Below are positions 45,367 through 55,625 of a stretch of 64,000 nt of DNA, one piece after another (the stretch's first letter is position 1; every line of letters starts with the position of its first letter). Origin of the DNA: Melanopsichium pennsylvanicum (lineage: Eukaryota > Basidiomycota > Ustilaginomycetes > Ustilaginales); assembly GCA_900208305.1 (NCBI GenBank), contig OAPG01000007.1, forward strand, positions 238,501-302,500. Reading direction: 5' to 3'. Both the position numbers and the translations under genes were made by a program. The notes below the pieces were generated by a model. It made no database searches and was not told the DNA's origin. It saw only the letters and a list, made by a program, of their open reading frames with translations.

Positions 45367-47838
45367 TCAGGCCGTGGAACGAGCATCGTAGTACACGGTC
45401 TGGCCAGACACGCCAGACATACCAGACACACCAGAGTTGGTGTGGGATGCAATAGGTCTCGACACGCCTTGCTGGGCTGAAGGAGATAGTCCCGCGAACG
45501 GAACATGCTCGACTGCAACGCCCGTAGCGCCAGCAGTGGCTGCAACGTCGGATGGGTCCTCCCTCGAAATCGAACCTTTTCGCACCGCCACCCGCCCATT
45601 TGAATTCAAATGAGAAACCGAGCCAGCATGGTCAGACGAACCGCTCGACACAGTTGCGGAAATCGGTCGACTCGTCGAGCTTTCCGGATATGGCTGATTG
45701 ACTGCATTTGTGCCATCATCCGCTCCACCAACAGCGCCAAAAGCGTAACCCGACTTTTCGTTGAGCTCCGAGTCGCCAATCCGAGTCGAAATCCACTGAC
45801 GTTTGCGCAAGAATGGAGAGAATAGATCCCACACCGTCAGCAGGAAGAGGAAGACGATCGGGATGCTTGTCACAGCCAGCAAAACGAATCCTAGAACCAC
45901 ACGTGGAATCGTTTCGATATCCGCCAACGGTGTCAGAGCAATGCAGACACCCCACGAGATGACGCGGAACACCATTAGCACGATCATGACAAAGTCGCTC
46001 GTCTTGTCTCTCCCAGGACGACAAATGCAGAGCACCAGGAACAAAAGAAGATCGGTTGCAGCCAACCCGATCGACTGACGAAGTCCATGCCCGGAACCCT
46101 GCGCAAAGCTGATGAAGCAAGCTCGAACAAAGTAAACTACCAAGAAGACCAGCCCAAACCAGAAGAAACGTGGACGAAAAGGGTGAGCGATTGCACCCCA
46201 TCTTGTTGCAATTTCACCTGCATTGGCAGGTGGTGTGTCGCCGTAGAAGAGCTCCTCTTTTCCTCCTCTGCGCGAAGCGATAAACACAGGTGCGTAGATC
46301 AGTGCGATTCCAGCCACATACACCACCAGCAAGATGGCTGCGAGCAAGTCGGGCACCCACGAGTCACCTCGGAGCCACTGCCAAAACGCAAAGACGAGAT
46401 AAACTTGAAACGTCGCCATGATGAAGCGTCCAAGCAAGGGACGGCAAAACATTCCAAAGAATGAAGGTCCGGTCAATCGTGATGACCAAGCAGCCACGCG
46501 GCCGTGCTTTCGCCTTGTGGCCAATCGCAAGAAGGCTGCAAGCAAAAATACAACGATGCAGATGCCAACGAGCGCAGCAAAGAGCATGGCCAAGCTGACG
46601 AGCACCGTCAGGAAAGCGCTGGCTGGCGAAATGTTGTTGAGCTCAGCGAAATAACCAAGGCCTTGCGGAACCGGATCGTTGGACGAGATGACGGGAAGAT
46701 AGGTAGAACCAATGTTCTGATCGATTTGACCACCGGCGCCCGTGTAAGGAGCGTAGACTTGACGTTTGCCGAGGTTGGTCACGCGAAAGCTCATAGGTTC
46801 GGCCAGGCGGCTGTATGCGGCATACACGCTGCTCAGATTGGCTTGATCTGCATCTATACCTAAGTTTTGAGCGCCAGAGGGGAGGCTGAGAAGCGATAAG
46901 GATGTGGTGGAAGTGTAGGCAGAGGTGGCACCAGATGAAGCGCTGGCACTCGTGAATGGATTGTACTGTTTTCCGCTCTCTGCTTTGAGAAGGGCGCCAA
47001 AAGTGCCATCCTTTGTACCTCCAGTATTTTGGCGCGTCGAGAGGATAGATTTTTGCACGGTTGGAATGTTGATGAGTCCGATGGACCATGCAAAGTTGCG
47101 TGCGAATTCGGTGAAAACCTGAGGATAGTTGAGGCTGAGCAGCGCCGACATGGGTATGTGCTGAATCGTACAGAACACATCCACGACTCGCCACTGGGCT
47201 GCACCGAGGCTGGATGCAAGCGATGTATGAAGCACAGAGCTGAGCACGGCTAGCAAAAATACGCCGAGGACGGCGTACTTTGCAGCAGGTTGGTGCGTTG
47301 TCTTGCCGTTGGAGAGCGTGGCCTGTACGCAACCTACGATGGAATTGTTGGCATCTTTGAGCTGTACGGTAGCTACGGCTTCCAAATTGGGAACCGTGAA
47401 GGCGATGGAAGGGAGCTTCGAGACGAACTGCTCTGGAACCGCAAAGACGCCGGAACCCTGAAACTGGTAGGTGGGAAGTGGACACAATACAGGCACGGTG
47501 CTGCAGAGGTCAATAGTGAGCGAAAAGAGGCCGAGTCCGTATGCGTTGACGTCGACGTCGACCGAGACTCTGAGATCGTCTTGTACTGAAGCGGCCGAGA
47601 TGTCAAACTCGAGGGTTCGGTTGTGGCGATAGAATTTGAGATTAAGTGCCGAGATGAGAATAGCTTCGGGTGGGCTGCAATAGACTGCAGACGAAGTATA
47701 GAGCATCTGTGGACCTCCGATGCCTCCTTTTGCGGCTGATGGGTTTGGCAAGCCAAAGAGCAGGGTGATGAGTAGAGCTGAGAGGAGAGGCATCGTGCAA
47801 GACCAACTGCGAAAGCCTGTGCTCCGATGCGGACGCAT
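45367..47838 (-). CDS. TRP-like / flavin carrier (FLC) family membrane protein
   Basis: About 823 codons from ATG 47838 (MRPHRSTGFRSWSC); ATGs at 47865 and 47793 are in frame and the latter directly starts a signal peptide (MPLLSALLITLLFGLP). The secreted ML-like domain follows (about 50-190, with paired Cys in YCSPPEAI, DLCSTVPVLCPLP and IVGCVQATL). Next comes a TRP-like domain with about nine membrane segments (for example YAVLGVFLLAVLSSVL, FLTVLVSLAMLFAALVGI, LLAAILLVVYVAGIALIYAP, FVMIVLMVFRVISWGVC). The C-terminal tail is cytosolic and Ser/Gly-rich. Yeast FLC1-3 act in FAD import into the ER, cell-wall maintenance and calcium handling; fission yeast Pkd2 is a mechanosensitive relative. 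It diverges from the complex I gene across about 1.2 kb. Confidence 0.92.
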   Translation of the reverse strand: MRPHRSTGFRSWSCTMPLLSALLITLLFGLPNPSAAKGGIGGPQMLYTSSAVYCSPPEAILISALNLKFYRHNRTLEFDISAASVQDDLRVSVDVDVNAYGLGLFSLTIDLCSTVPVLCPLPTYQFQGSGVFAVPEQFVSKLPSIAFTVPNLEAVATVQLKDANNSIVGCVQATLSNGKTTHQPAAKYAVLGVFLLAVLSSVLHTSLASSLGAAQWRVVDVFCTIQHIPMSALLSLNYPQVFTEFARNFAWSIGLINIPTVQKSILSTRQNTGGTKDGTFGALLKAESGKQYNPFTSASASSGATSAYTSTTSLSLLSLPSGAQNLGIDADQANLSSVYAAYSRLAEPMSFRVTNLGKRQVYAPYTGAGGQIDQNIGSTYLPVISSNDPVPQGLGYFAELNNISPASAFLTVLVSLAMLFAALVGICIVVFLLAAFLRLATRRKHGRVAAWSSRLTGPSFFGMFCRPLLGRFIMATFQVYLVFAFWQWLRGDSWVPDLLAAILLVVYVAGIALIYAPVFIASRRGGKEELFYGDTPPANAGEIATRWGAIAHPFRPRFFWFGLVFLVVYFVRACFISFAQGSGHGLRQSIGLAATDLLLFLVLCICRPGRDKTSDFVMIVLMVFRVISWGVCIALTPLADIETIPRVVLGFVLLAVTSIPIVFLFLLTVWDLFSPFLRKRQWISTRIGDSELNEKSGYAFGAVGGADDGTNAVNQPYPESSTSRPISATVSSGSSDHAGSVSHLNSNGRVAVRKGSISREDPSDVAATAGATGVAVEHVPFAGLSPSAQQGVSRPIASHTNSGVSGMSGVSGQTVYYDARSTA

Positions 47839-47865
47839 TGTTGATGATTTTGGTCTGAGCAGCAT

Positions 47866-49079
47866 TATTTGATGGGCGCTCCGACAAGCCAAGGCTGTGC
47901 GATTTCCAGTGGCTGGTTGGTGTGAAGTGCTCGAAGCAATTACCTATGTGGTACCTATGTGGTATGTAACTGTGGCTTGCAAAGATAGAATGGCAGAGAA
48001 GCTGATGTCGGTCCTTTCCCAAAGCCGCCGCCTAACGAAAAGTCGCCAAAAAGGGTATCAAGTGCCAGTTGAAATCCAAGTTCGGTGATGGTGGTGCTTA
48101 CAAGCAGAGATGGATTCGAGCACGAGCACAAGGACAAGATCAACAAGGCGCACGGAGAGGAAGAAATAGAAGAAGGAGCGCAAGGATGCAATGACGAAGA
48201 CCTTCAACCACTATAGGGCAGTAAGTATTGTTTAAGTTAGCACTCTGTTTGTTCGTCGTGCAGATGGTCGACTTGACATCCCAACATCGCCCAAGCAAGA
48301 CAATGAACGGTCGAAATCCAAAATGATGACACAGAGAGAGACGACCATCAGACAGAAAAAAGGTTCTATAATAAGGCTCTTGGCTGTGTTCGGAGCCTGA
48401 AATACAAGAGCCTGAAATACAAGAGCCTGAAATACAAGAGCCTGAAATACAAGAGCCCGAAACACACAAAGAATAAAATTCTCAAGCATAGGCCAGCAAA
48501 CGAGTCTTTTGGTTTGGTTTGTGTTGATCAAAGTTATTCCTCAGACCTGAAGTTTGTAAGTTGGTAAGCAGACGACGCTGTTCTCGCTTGAATCGCGTGC
48601 AGAATGGGATCATTATCGTCAAGACTACGTTTGTGATGCAGAAAAAGGAAAGAGGCGAAAACCGAGTTAGTTGCTCTACAGCATCATCTCTCGAACCACA
48701 TCACATCACAAGCGGCGCGCCTGCATCGGCATTGCCGTGGATTCCATTAACAAATTCGCCGTACAGTAGCGACAGTGGCTCGCACGCGTGTCTAATGATG
48801 CAACTCAGCATATTCCGACAAATCAAGCTTCATTTTTTAAATCCTAATTTGTTGCGGGGATCGAGTCTAACACTGTAAACATAAATGTTCGCCTGACCTT
48901 CATACCCGTGCGAGTGAATGTTTCTACCTCGGAAGGGCAAAAGCGAACCAAAACCATCACCACATCGCATCGCATCTCGTATACAGCAAACAATACGTCC
49001 ATCTTTGACGTCTCGCATTCATCCTCATCAACAAGATTTTCTCGAATCATCCATCCACCTAGAACTACCGGTCATCATC
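47866..49079. other. Divergent intergenic region with a 15-bp minisatellite
   Basis: No gene seen. It serves as promoter region for the minus-strand FLC gene and the plus-strand complex I gene. It includes gtggtacctat twice (47947-47968) and the minisatellite listed separately. Confidence 0.45.
48393..48467. repeat. 15-bp minisatellite, five copies
   Basis: Unit gagcctgaaatacaa in perfect direct order four times, the fifth diverged. No spacers, so it is not a CRISPR array. Confidence 0.93.
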
Positions 49080-49970
49080 ATGTCATTCCGCTCTTCACGC
49101 ACCCTTCTGAACGAGGCCAAGAACTACGCTTCGTCCCATGCCTTCACCTATGTCGAGGGCAAGACTCCCTTTTGGCGCAAGTTCCGTCAGATCTTTTCGG
49201 CCAACCCCGAGATCTCTTCCGGTATTCCTTCCATCGAATCAAACAGATGGCCTCAGCCTGCTTCTCGTCCTGAGCGCTATGCCACACCTCCAAGCGCTGC
49301 CTCCGACCCTGCCGCCAACTTGTACCACAGCAGAGATTTTCGTCGCAAATACCCCAAGCTCGAGATGATCACCCAGAAAGACCTCACCACCCTTCTCCTC
49401 TCCTCTCCCAACGAGGATGGAACTAGAAGGTAAGTTCTTCTTCCGGCCGAGCATGTTTTAGAGCCATCACACGCCCTTGAATTTTTTACTCACTCCCACC
49501 TGCAACTATACACACGTCATTGAAACAACAAACAGCCTCCAAGCACCTCAAGACGCCTCCAACATCACCGCTCTCACTCGTCCCACTGACCTCGAATCTC
49601 CCACCGCCTTCACCGACGTACTTGCCCAAGTTCACAAGTCTTCGGATGCCTCGCCCGCCGGCTTCTACTCTTCCTCCAATTTGCCTCCAACACCTCCTTT
49701 CAAGCAGCCCCACCACATTCTCAAGCTCCAAAAGGGTGCAGTTCCTCACGACCCCCATGCATACTACCCAGCGTGAGTTTCCACCTTTCCAATTCTATAA
49801 CGTCTAGCAACCTCGAGAGCAACGGCGTGCCTTCCTACACCTATCGTTTTCGATCAATGCTTCGTCTCGACAAACTTGTTCATATTGTTTATTTGCATGT
49901 CTTGTTCGGACTATTTGCTGACCAATCCTGACCTCTTTCTTCTCACTTCTGCAGTGAAAACTACGCTTGA
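49080..49970 (+). CDS. NADH:ubiquinone oxidoreductase 21 kDa-type accessory subunit
   Basis: Three exons (49080-49429, 49536-49772, 49955-49970) with GTAAG/GTGAG donors and CAG acceptors give 200 codons plus stop. The N-terminus (FTYVEGKTPFWRKFRQIFSA, then NPEISSGIPS, NRWPQPASRPERYATPP and YHSRDFRRKYPKLEMITQ) matches the fungal complex I 21.3 kDa-type subunit, as does the C-terminal HDPHAYYPAENY. The subunit belongs to the mitochondrial respiratory complex I membrane part, with a supporting rather than catalytic role. The last exon is only 16 nt. Without it the frame ends one codon after the second donor, so both ends are possible, but the spliced end looks more like the family. I recall the family by pattern and am moderately sure of the name. 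Confidence 0.7.
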
Positions 49971-50852
49971 GCCATGCATTGTTCATTTCATAAATCTCAC
50001 TCATGTCAATACAAACAGATGCCAAATTCCCTCTCTTGGCTCAAACGCAAATATCGCTGTTACGTCTGCCCTGAACCAACCAGACACAGCCCGATCCTTC
50101 TCGATCCATCTTTCAACATTCACGTACAAGTTGACCAAACTTTGACTTGTATTTTTGGATACAAGCCGATTCGCACCAACGTATGACAGCATCCTCAACA
50201 TATGATCGTTGCAGCACTTGAGTCGATAGTATCGCTGCTGTGCTTCAAGGTCGAATGTTATGTCGGCATCTTCATGCGGCGTGGCATCTTTGTCTGGATG
50301 ATCCGCTCATGACTGAATCAGCATGATTTCCTGCTTCGTTGACCATCTTTTGATCACAGTACTGACATCCGACGCACGCCGCACCTTTGCTATGTCCGCG
50401 ATTCCATCTCTTGCACCATCGATTCGTTCTCATCCCAATCACTCCACTGTATGAGCTCACAAAGCATCTCTCTCTTCTCGTACTTTATCACAATTCTGTT
50501 TCAGTCTTTGCTGAGTGTGCTTTCCCGCACCCTTTTCCATTTCATTCCGCCATCACGCGCCACCTGTCCCGCAACAAGGACGGTCTGCTGCGCATTCAAT
50601 GTTTGTGCTCGGACCGCATGCTCTTCTTCGCATTCTTCGTGTCGCATCCCTTTGTCTCACATCTCTTTCCTCCTCACTATCAATCTCCAGCATACTATTC
50701 AATTCAAGTCTCTTTCTCATCCGTGTCGCTTCCTTCTCCTTCATCCTCATAACCTTTGCTTCTGCCTACCCTTCCACCACGCCACACGTGGCGACGCTAA
50801 TAATCCGCCTCTCGAATTTCAGTCATCCTTGTTGGTTCTGACCAAGCTGCAA
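49971..50852. other. Intergenic region and CT-rich leader of the next gene
   Basis: No gene accepted. From about 50400 the plus strand becomes pyrimidine-rich, as in the other long leaders of this window. Open frames upstream of 50853 carry no motif. Confidence 0.45.
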
Positions 50853-52727
50853 ATGTCCGCTTCCACTTACGAACGTCCCTTCTGGCTCTCTCAAAACGGT
50901 GTGCGTCTCGCCGAAGAGCTGCCAGTGCACTATTCGAACGATCGAATCCCTTTAACCAAGGTGATCGTGTCCGGCGTCCAAGGCGATCGATTCCAATTTC
51001 GCATCAGCAAAGACGAGTACCCATACGGGGCTCACTGTTACTTCCGTGGTTGGGAGAAACATTCATGGCAATACCTCTTCGACGCCCTTCCGGATTTCGC
51101 CTATCTCGAACGTCATATCAACCCGGCAGTAACCCAGCTCGCAGATCCTTTCTGGCAGTGTCAGTTCCCCACGTGGGAATTTGGCAAGGCCCGCTTTGTC
51201 TGGGTAGTGGTCATCAAGCGCACCGAAGGTGGTCTTTGCGAGAAATCAGGCCAACAAGTGATATTCAATCTAAAAGCGCAGCCTCGGAACTGGCAAGTCG
51301 CCAATGCGGACCGGTACCTGATCCAGCGTTTGGAAAGCCTCAGCTTAGGACCCACTGTCAAGACGGAGGTGCCAACCAGCCATCAACAACAAGAACCATC
51401 GTCCCTTCCAGCACTCACACCACCTCCTTTATCGCCCGCGCAACCATCGACTGTGACAATTCAATCCTCATCAGCGAAACCATTCCCTGCAGCGGAGCCG
51501 TCAACATCAGCAGTATTTGACCCGTTTGCTGCAGCACGAACCGCTTCCGAGACCCGGCGCTTCGCCCCAACTCCTGCATCGTCTTCCCGACCAAGCTCGT
51601 CCACTCGCCCGCCTCTTATTCCTGCTGCGAATGAGCGCAAACAGCTCAACCATCCCGTCACGCCTGATGTTGGAACCGGCAAGCCTGCAATGCGTGGCCT
51701 GCCTCGTGATTCTCAGCGTCGGCCGCGCACACTTATCCTGCAAAGCGTCCAGACCTCCCAGCCACCAGGGCCCCCGCACCATAGAGCAGACCCATTCACG
51801 ACTAGTCCAATCCGCTTTGAAGATACTGATCCAAAAGACTCGAAACCGAGCAGTGCCTCTCTTTCTGGACCCATCCCGTCTCTTCGCTCCGAGCCCGATA
51901 TCCTCGCTCGTTCACAGCCCAGCCCCGTGTTCAATCCTCCGCCCATCCGACGTCGCCGCTCTCGACCTATTTCTCTCGATGATGAAGAGTGGCAAGAAGT
52001 CGAGGAAAATGACGACCACGACATACCGCTTCCCGAGTTTGTTCCGCCTCCAGGTTCTGCTGCGAATGATTCCTCTCGAGCCAGCACGGTTGAGTCTCAG
52101 TCGCCTCGACGATCCAAGCGAATCCAAGAGAAGCAAAGGAGAGCTTCATCATCTGCTGGTCCCGACGAAGTTGATCTCACTCCCGTAAAGCCTACGATCG
52201 ATGCCGAGGTTCTGGAGCCATTTTTTCACCTATGGGATGTTCCGATGACGGCGAATCCTTATTTGCGGTTCGTGCTCACCGTAGAGCACTATGAAAGGAG
52301 ATATTCATCCCCTGAGTCAGAGCAGCTAGAGGAGGACACCAACGAGCGTGATGAAGAAGATATGAGAAGAAACCCGCAAGATTGGATCCAGGTTGTTGAA
52401 ATGCCACATTGTATCAGACTGCTGGCAGGCCAAGATATTCGACCTGTTCGACGCCACCTTGATACGGATGCTCTGATCAGTGCTGTTGGAGCAGCGCTTG
52501 CAACGCCTGCGGCGCGTACCACGTCAAGCCCCAAATTGAAAGGTCGTGCGCCGCCCAAATGGCTCGGAATCCCCTGTGAGAAGCGTAATAACGTCGGTTA
52601 TGCGGATACTGCGCTGCAGCAAAAGCACCTTGCCGTTTGTCAGAAGAGAATCGAGGCCGCAAAGAAAGCATGGGAAGATTTCAACCCAAAAAAGGCCAAG
52701 TGCAAAAGCAGATCAGTCTCGCGGTAA
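50853..52727 (+). CDS. Unrecognised protein with a conserved-looking N-terminal domain
   Basis: 624 codons from ATG 50853 (MSASTYERPFWLSQNGVRL); the frame runs upstream without support. I do not recognise the gene. Residues of about 1-170 look folded, with aromatic-rich segments (CYFRGWEKHSWQYLFDAL, DPFWQCQFPTWEFGKARF). Residues 180-420 are Pro/Ser-rich and disordered. A basic RRRRSRPISLDDEEW and PRRSKRIQEKQRR suggest nuclear localisation. Residues of about 450-530 (EPFFHLWDVPMTANPYLRFV) look folded again, and the C-terminus is Lys-rich. The gene lies between the complex I gene and DUO1, convergent with the latter (272 bp between stops). It is probably a smut-lineage regulatory or structural protein (inference). 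Confidence 0.72.
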   Translation: MSASTYERPFWLSQNGVRLAEELPVHYSNDRIPLTKVIVSGVQGDRFQFRISKDEYPYGAHCYFRGWEKHSWQYLFDALPDFAYLERHINPAVTQLADPFWQCQFPTWEFGKARFVWVVVIKRTEGGLCEKSGQQVIFNLKAQPRNWQVANADRYLIQRLESLSLGPTVKTEVPTSHQQQEPSSLPALTPPPLSPAQPSTVTIQSSSAKPFPAAEPSTSAVFDPFAAARTASETRRFAPTPASSSRPSSSTRPPLIPAANERKQLNHPVTPDVGTGKPAMRGLPRDSQRRPRTLILQSVQTSQPPGPPHHRADPFTTSPIRFEDTDPKDSKPSSASLSGPIPSLRSEPDILARSQPSPVFNPPPIRRRRSRPISLDDEEWQEVEENDDHDIPLPEFVPPPGSAANDSSRASTVESQSPRRSKRIQEKQRRASSSAGPDEVDLTPVKPTIDAEVLEPFFHLWDVPMTANPYLRFVLTVEHYERRYSSPESEQLEEDTNERDEEDMRRNPQDWIQVVEMPHCIRLLAGQDIRPVRRHLDTDALISAVGAALATPAARTTSSPKLKGRAPPKWLGIPCEKRNNVGYADTALQQKHLAVCQKRIEAAKKAWEDFNPKKAKCKSRSVSR

Positions 52728-52998
52728 CTTTGTGAGGGCAACATCGGCATCAGCGAGATCTGCTTCACGTTGGTCTTACAAAGTCCGAGCAGCGCAAAAA
52801 AATCATTCACATCACTCATCTTTCGTTCAAAGCGTGTGTTTTGGGTCGCGAGCGTTGCAGAATGGCGGGGTGGAAAGCGAGTCGAGTAGTTGAACAAATA
52901 CATTATTGGGCGCGTTAACAGTACAGATAGCGAGTGGATCGAGAAGCGAACAGAAGCTGCAAGGGGGGTGTGGACGAGTGCGTTAGGTCAAAGAGAGA

Positions 52999-54348
52999 TC
53001 ATCGTGGACCGTAGCCAGAGCTTTTGACGTTGGCGTATTGGCCGCCGAGGCCGGCGCTGCCTCCAGAGACGGTGCGAGTTGGGATGCTAGAAGGTCGAGC
53101 TGTGCCACGACCAGCGGCCAAAGCTGAGCGACCACGTGTGGAAGTAGGTGCTCCTCTGGTGGATACAGGAGCCTTTGTGGTTCGTGCCGAGTCTGATGCC
53201 GATGTAGAAGGTACACGAGAAGTGACCACGTGACCACGAATTGCGGCGTTCGGAGCGCCTCGCTTAGCGCCCCCTCTCCCTGTAACTCTTGCAGAAACAC
53301 CACGAATGCGACCCCGCAAGCCTCCAGCTGTTGCACGATGCGCTTCTTCCTGACGCCGGCGTTCTTCCTGTTGTGCTCGTAGCGCAGCCGCCTCTGCGGC
53401 ACGATGAGCCTCCTCTTCGCGTGCCTGAGCCTCTGCTTGGAGTCGTTGCGTCTCTCGTTCCGCCAGAGCAACAAAAAGCGCATGAGCCGTCGCATCCTCG
53501 CTCGTTCCTTTCCAGTCTTGATCCTGCAAAAGCTGTTGGGTCTTTTCTGTCTGTCGCAGCAAGCCAATATAAATGATGAGAAGATCATCGGTTTCCTGTA
53601 CACGACGAGCAAACGCGCTGATCTGACCAGCGCTGCCACGCAACATCTTTTCAAAGGCTTCAAACATGTCATTCATGCGGCGTAGCTCGGCGAGTTGTCG
53701 CGCAGCTTGTTCTTGGGATTCTTTGCTTTCGGCGGGTGTAGGACCGCCAGTGGATGGGCGCGCTGATGCGCGCTTGCCAGATAGAGCTTCGCGGATGTAC
53801 TCGTTGTCAACATCAATGGCAGTAGAATCGAGCGCGGATGAGGAGGAAACAAGCTCGGATGCATCTGGAAGACCGTTGATGGTAAGATCGTCATCGTCGT
53901 CTTCTGGCTCGGACTGGTTTGATGCTTTCTTGGGCATGAGGTTAGTGGGTACGCCTGGCTTGGCGAAGAGCGAAAAGCGGGGTCGAACGGCCCCCGTGGA
54001 TGATGTTGGTGCTCTCCTCGATACGGGTGGCTTGTTCTCATCGTTGACATCGAGACCGGCCAAAAGTCGCATGTTGGACATGGCTTTGGACGAATTGTTG
54101 GCATCGAGGACGGCGGCAGAACCCCATGATGGACGAGACTTGATAGGCTTTTTCACTCCGGAAGCTGTATTCGATGTTGGAAGGACGGACATTGTTGCTC
54201 GGAGTGGTGCATGGAGAGGCGAGTCAGAGATGTTGAGATTGCCCAACGAGCCTTGTACAAGCGCTGGTGACAAGTTCTCGTCGAGCAACCAAGAGGAATC
54301 GGCAGCCTCTGCTTTCGGCGTAGTTGGTAGTGTTGGCATAATTACCAT
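52999..54348 (-). CDS. DUO1: DASH complex subunit Duo1
   Basis: 449 codons from ATG 54348 (MVIMPTLPTTPKAEA); ATG 54339 is the alternative. The upstream continuation of the frame has no ATG and reads as Ser/Thr repeats. The Duo1 family block lies at about 215-285: AELRRMNDMFEAFEKML, FARRVQETDDLLIIYIGLL and RQTEKTQQLLQDQDWKG. N-terminal to it are Ser/Thr-Pro sites and an acidic patch (EPEDDDDD). C-terminal to it are an Ala/Glu/Arg helix (AREEEAHRAAEAAAL) and RGR/RGG repeats. Duo1 is part of the DASH/Dam1 ring at kinetochore-microtubule junctions and is needed for chromosome segregation. The Arg/Gly-rich tail is longer than in yeast and might aid microtubule or nucleic-acid binding (inference). 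Confidence 0.9.
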   Translation of the reverse strand: MVIMPTLPTTPKAEAADSSWLLDENLSPALVQGSLGNLNISDSPLHAPLRATMSVLPTSNTASGVKKPIKSRPSWGSAAVLDANNSSKAMSNMRLLAGLDVNDENKPPVSRRAPTSSTGAVRPRFSLFAKPGVPTNLMPKKASNQSEPEDDDDDLTINGLPDASELVSSSSALDSTAIDVDNEYIREALSGKRASARPSTGGPTPAESKESQEQAARQLAELRRMNDMFEAFEKMLRGSAGQISAFARRVQETDDLLIIYIGLLRQTEKTQQLLQDQDWKGTSEDATAHALFVALAERETQRLQAEAQAREEEAHRAAEAAALRAQQEERRRQEEAHRATAGGLRGRIRGVSARVTGRGGAKRGAPNAAIRGHVVTSRVPSTSASDSARTTKAPVSTRGAPTSTRGRSALAAGRGTARPSSIPTRTVSGGSAGLGGQYANVKSSGYGPR

Positions 54349-54780
54349 GTGATGATGTGAATCGTGATGATAGGCCAAACACCTGACAAGAGATATGAAG
54401 GAATGCAATGTTGATTTTGAGGACGATGATGGTTGACAGAACGAACTGTCGTTTGAACCCAATCTTGCCGATCGGGAAAGCGCCCAATTTAGAGAGAGCA
54501 ACAAAAAAGTGTTGGTCTGTGAAAAGTCGCGTTTCGACACACTGTGTGTGTGTGTGCGTGGAGAGGGAGAGAGAGAGAGAGAGTGAGAGAAAGAGGACAA
54601 ACAACGCGCGCGCGCTCGCGTGTTTTCGTAAAGATAATGTTTGTTAGAGTGTCAGGAACGGACACTTTTGTCGATAGCCAGGAAAAGGTCACGTGCTTGG
54701 CCGGGACCGCAGTCACTGAGCTTCGGCTCCAAGTTCAAGCTCAGCCACGGCTCCAGTTCAGTATAGCTGAGCCGTAACCT
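54349..54780 (-). promoter_or_regulatory. DUO1 promoter region with hairpin repeats and a CACGTG box
   Basis: Contains a (tg)n/(ga)n microsatellite at 54541-54585, a cgcg-rich patch, a CACGTG palindrome at 54690-54695, and a duplicated hairpin at 54716-54776. No ORF with support. Confidence 0.45.
54716..54776. repeat. Two diverged hairpin repeats
   Basis: Copy one has 8-bp arms ctgagctt and aagctcag around a 13-base loop containing cggctccaagttc. Copy two has arms ctcagc and gctgag around a longer loop containing cggctccagttc. The loop core is shared, so they look like a tandem duplication of a palindromic element. Confidence 0.7.
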
Positions 54781-55625
54781 CACACACTCTCTCTCTTCTT
54801 GCCGTCATCCTCAAAACACAGACCTTGCCAAGGCTGTCCTTCTTTTCTTCATTCCCCTTCTCCTTTCCCATCTTGCTCCTTTCTTCCAAGCAATTGACAA
54901 AGTGGTCCCACAGCCTGGCAAGCAGTGACAGATACCACTGACCTGCCATCTCTGGAGTTGTGCCCAGGGATTTGACATAGCTGCTTGCCAAGGGTTGATT
55001 GCCTTGGTCATCTTGTTCAGCCCAGCACAATCAGCGCCGGCTTTGATCCCCCACGCTTGACAGGCCTCACAACTAGCACAAGAGGTACCACACCCCTGGT
55101 CTGACAAACCAGGATCATCCTTGTGGGGTGGCTTCCATGCAATACAGTTTGCAGGTGTCTTATCTCACATCTCACCAGTGCTGGTGGCCCAACAGCTCAA
55201 GAAACTGGGACATTCTGACGGGCAGCACAAGCCTTTCAAACTTGTGATTTCATCTGTCGTTTGATCCCAACAGTAGCAGCACCACTAACACTTGTGGTGA
55301 TCAACCTTCACTGGGGCTCCAACAGCGTAAAGAATAGGTCTCAACAGAGCTTGGCGTGCGCAAACACGTCTGATTCATCTACTGGCTAGTCCCTGGTAGC
55401 AACAGCGTCACCAACATCTGTGACAAACACCTTTGCCGTGGAGCTCAACGCGTCAAGAATTGGTCTCAATGAGCGGGTGTTGTTTGACGTCATCGCCAAC
55501 AGATTGTGCATCTCACGTAGGTGCCTGGCAAGCCCTTGTGCGCTCTACACCTTCCTTTCCTCACTCTGGACCCTGTGTTGACTGGTCTGGCACACCATCA
55601 CACACGCTCTCCAGGGCCTTTTCCA
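54781..55625. other. Left part of an unidentified block
   Basis: No gene accepted. The texture differs from the leaders to the left. A minus-strand frame (54811-55107) with Cys pairs (CGTSCASCEACQAWG) is open but lacks a clear start. Two diverged copies of aagaat-ggtctcaa sequence lie about 130 bp apart (55325-55345 and 55452-55470). It may be part of a decayed mobile element. Confidence 0.35.

Noticed and set aside
48393..48467. CRISPR-like array
   Set aside because: Direct repeats without spacers in a eukaryotic intergenic region; simply a minisatellite.
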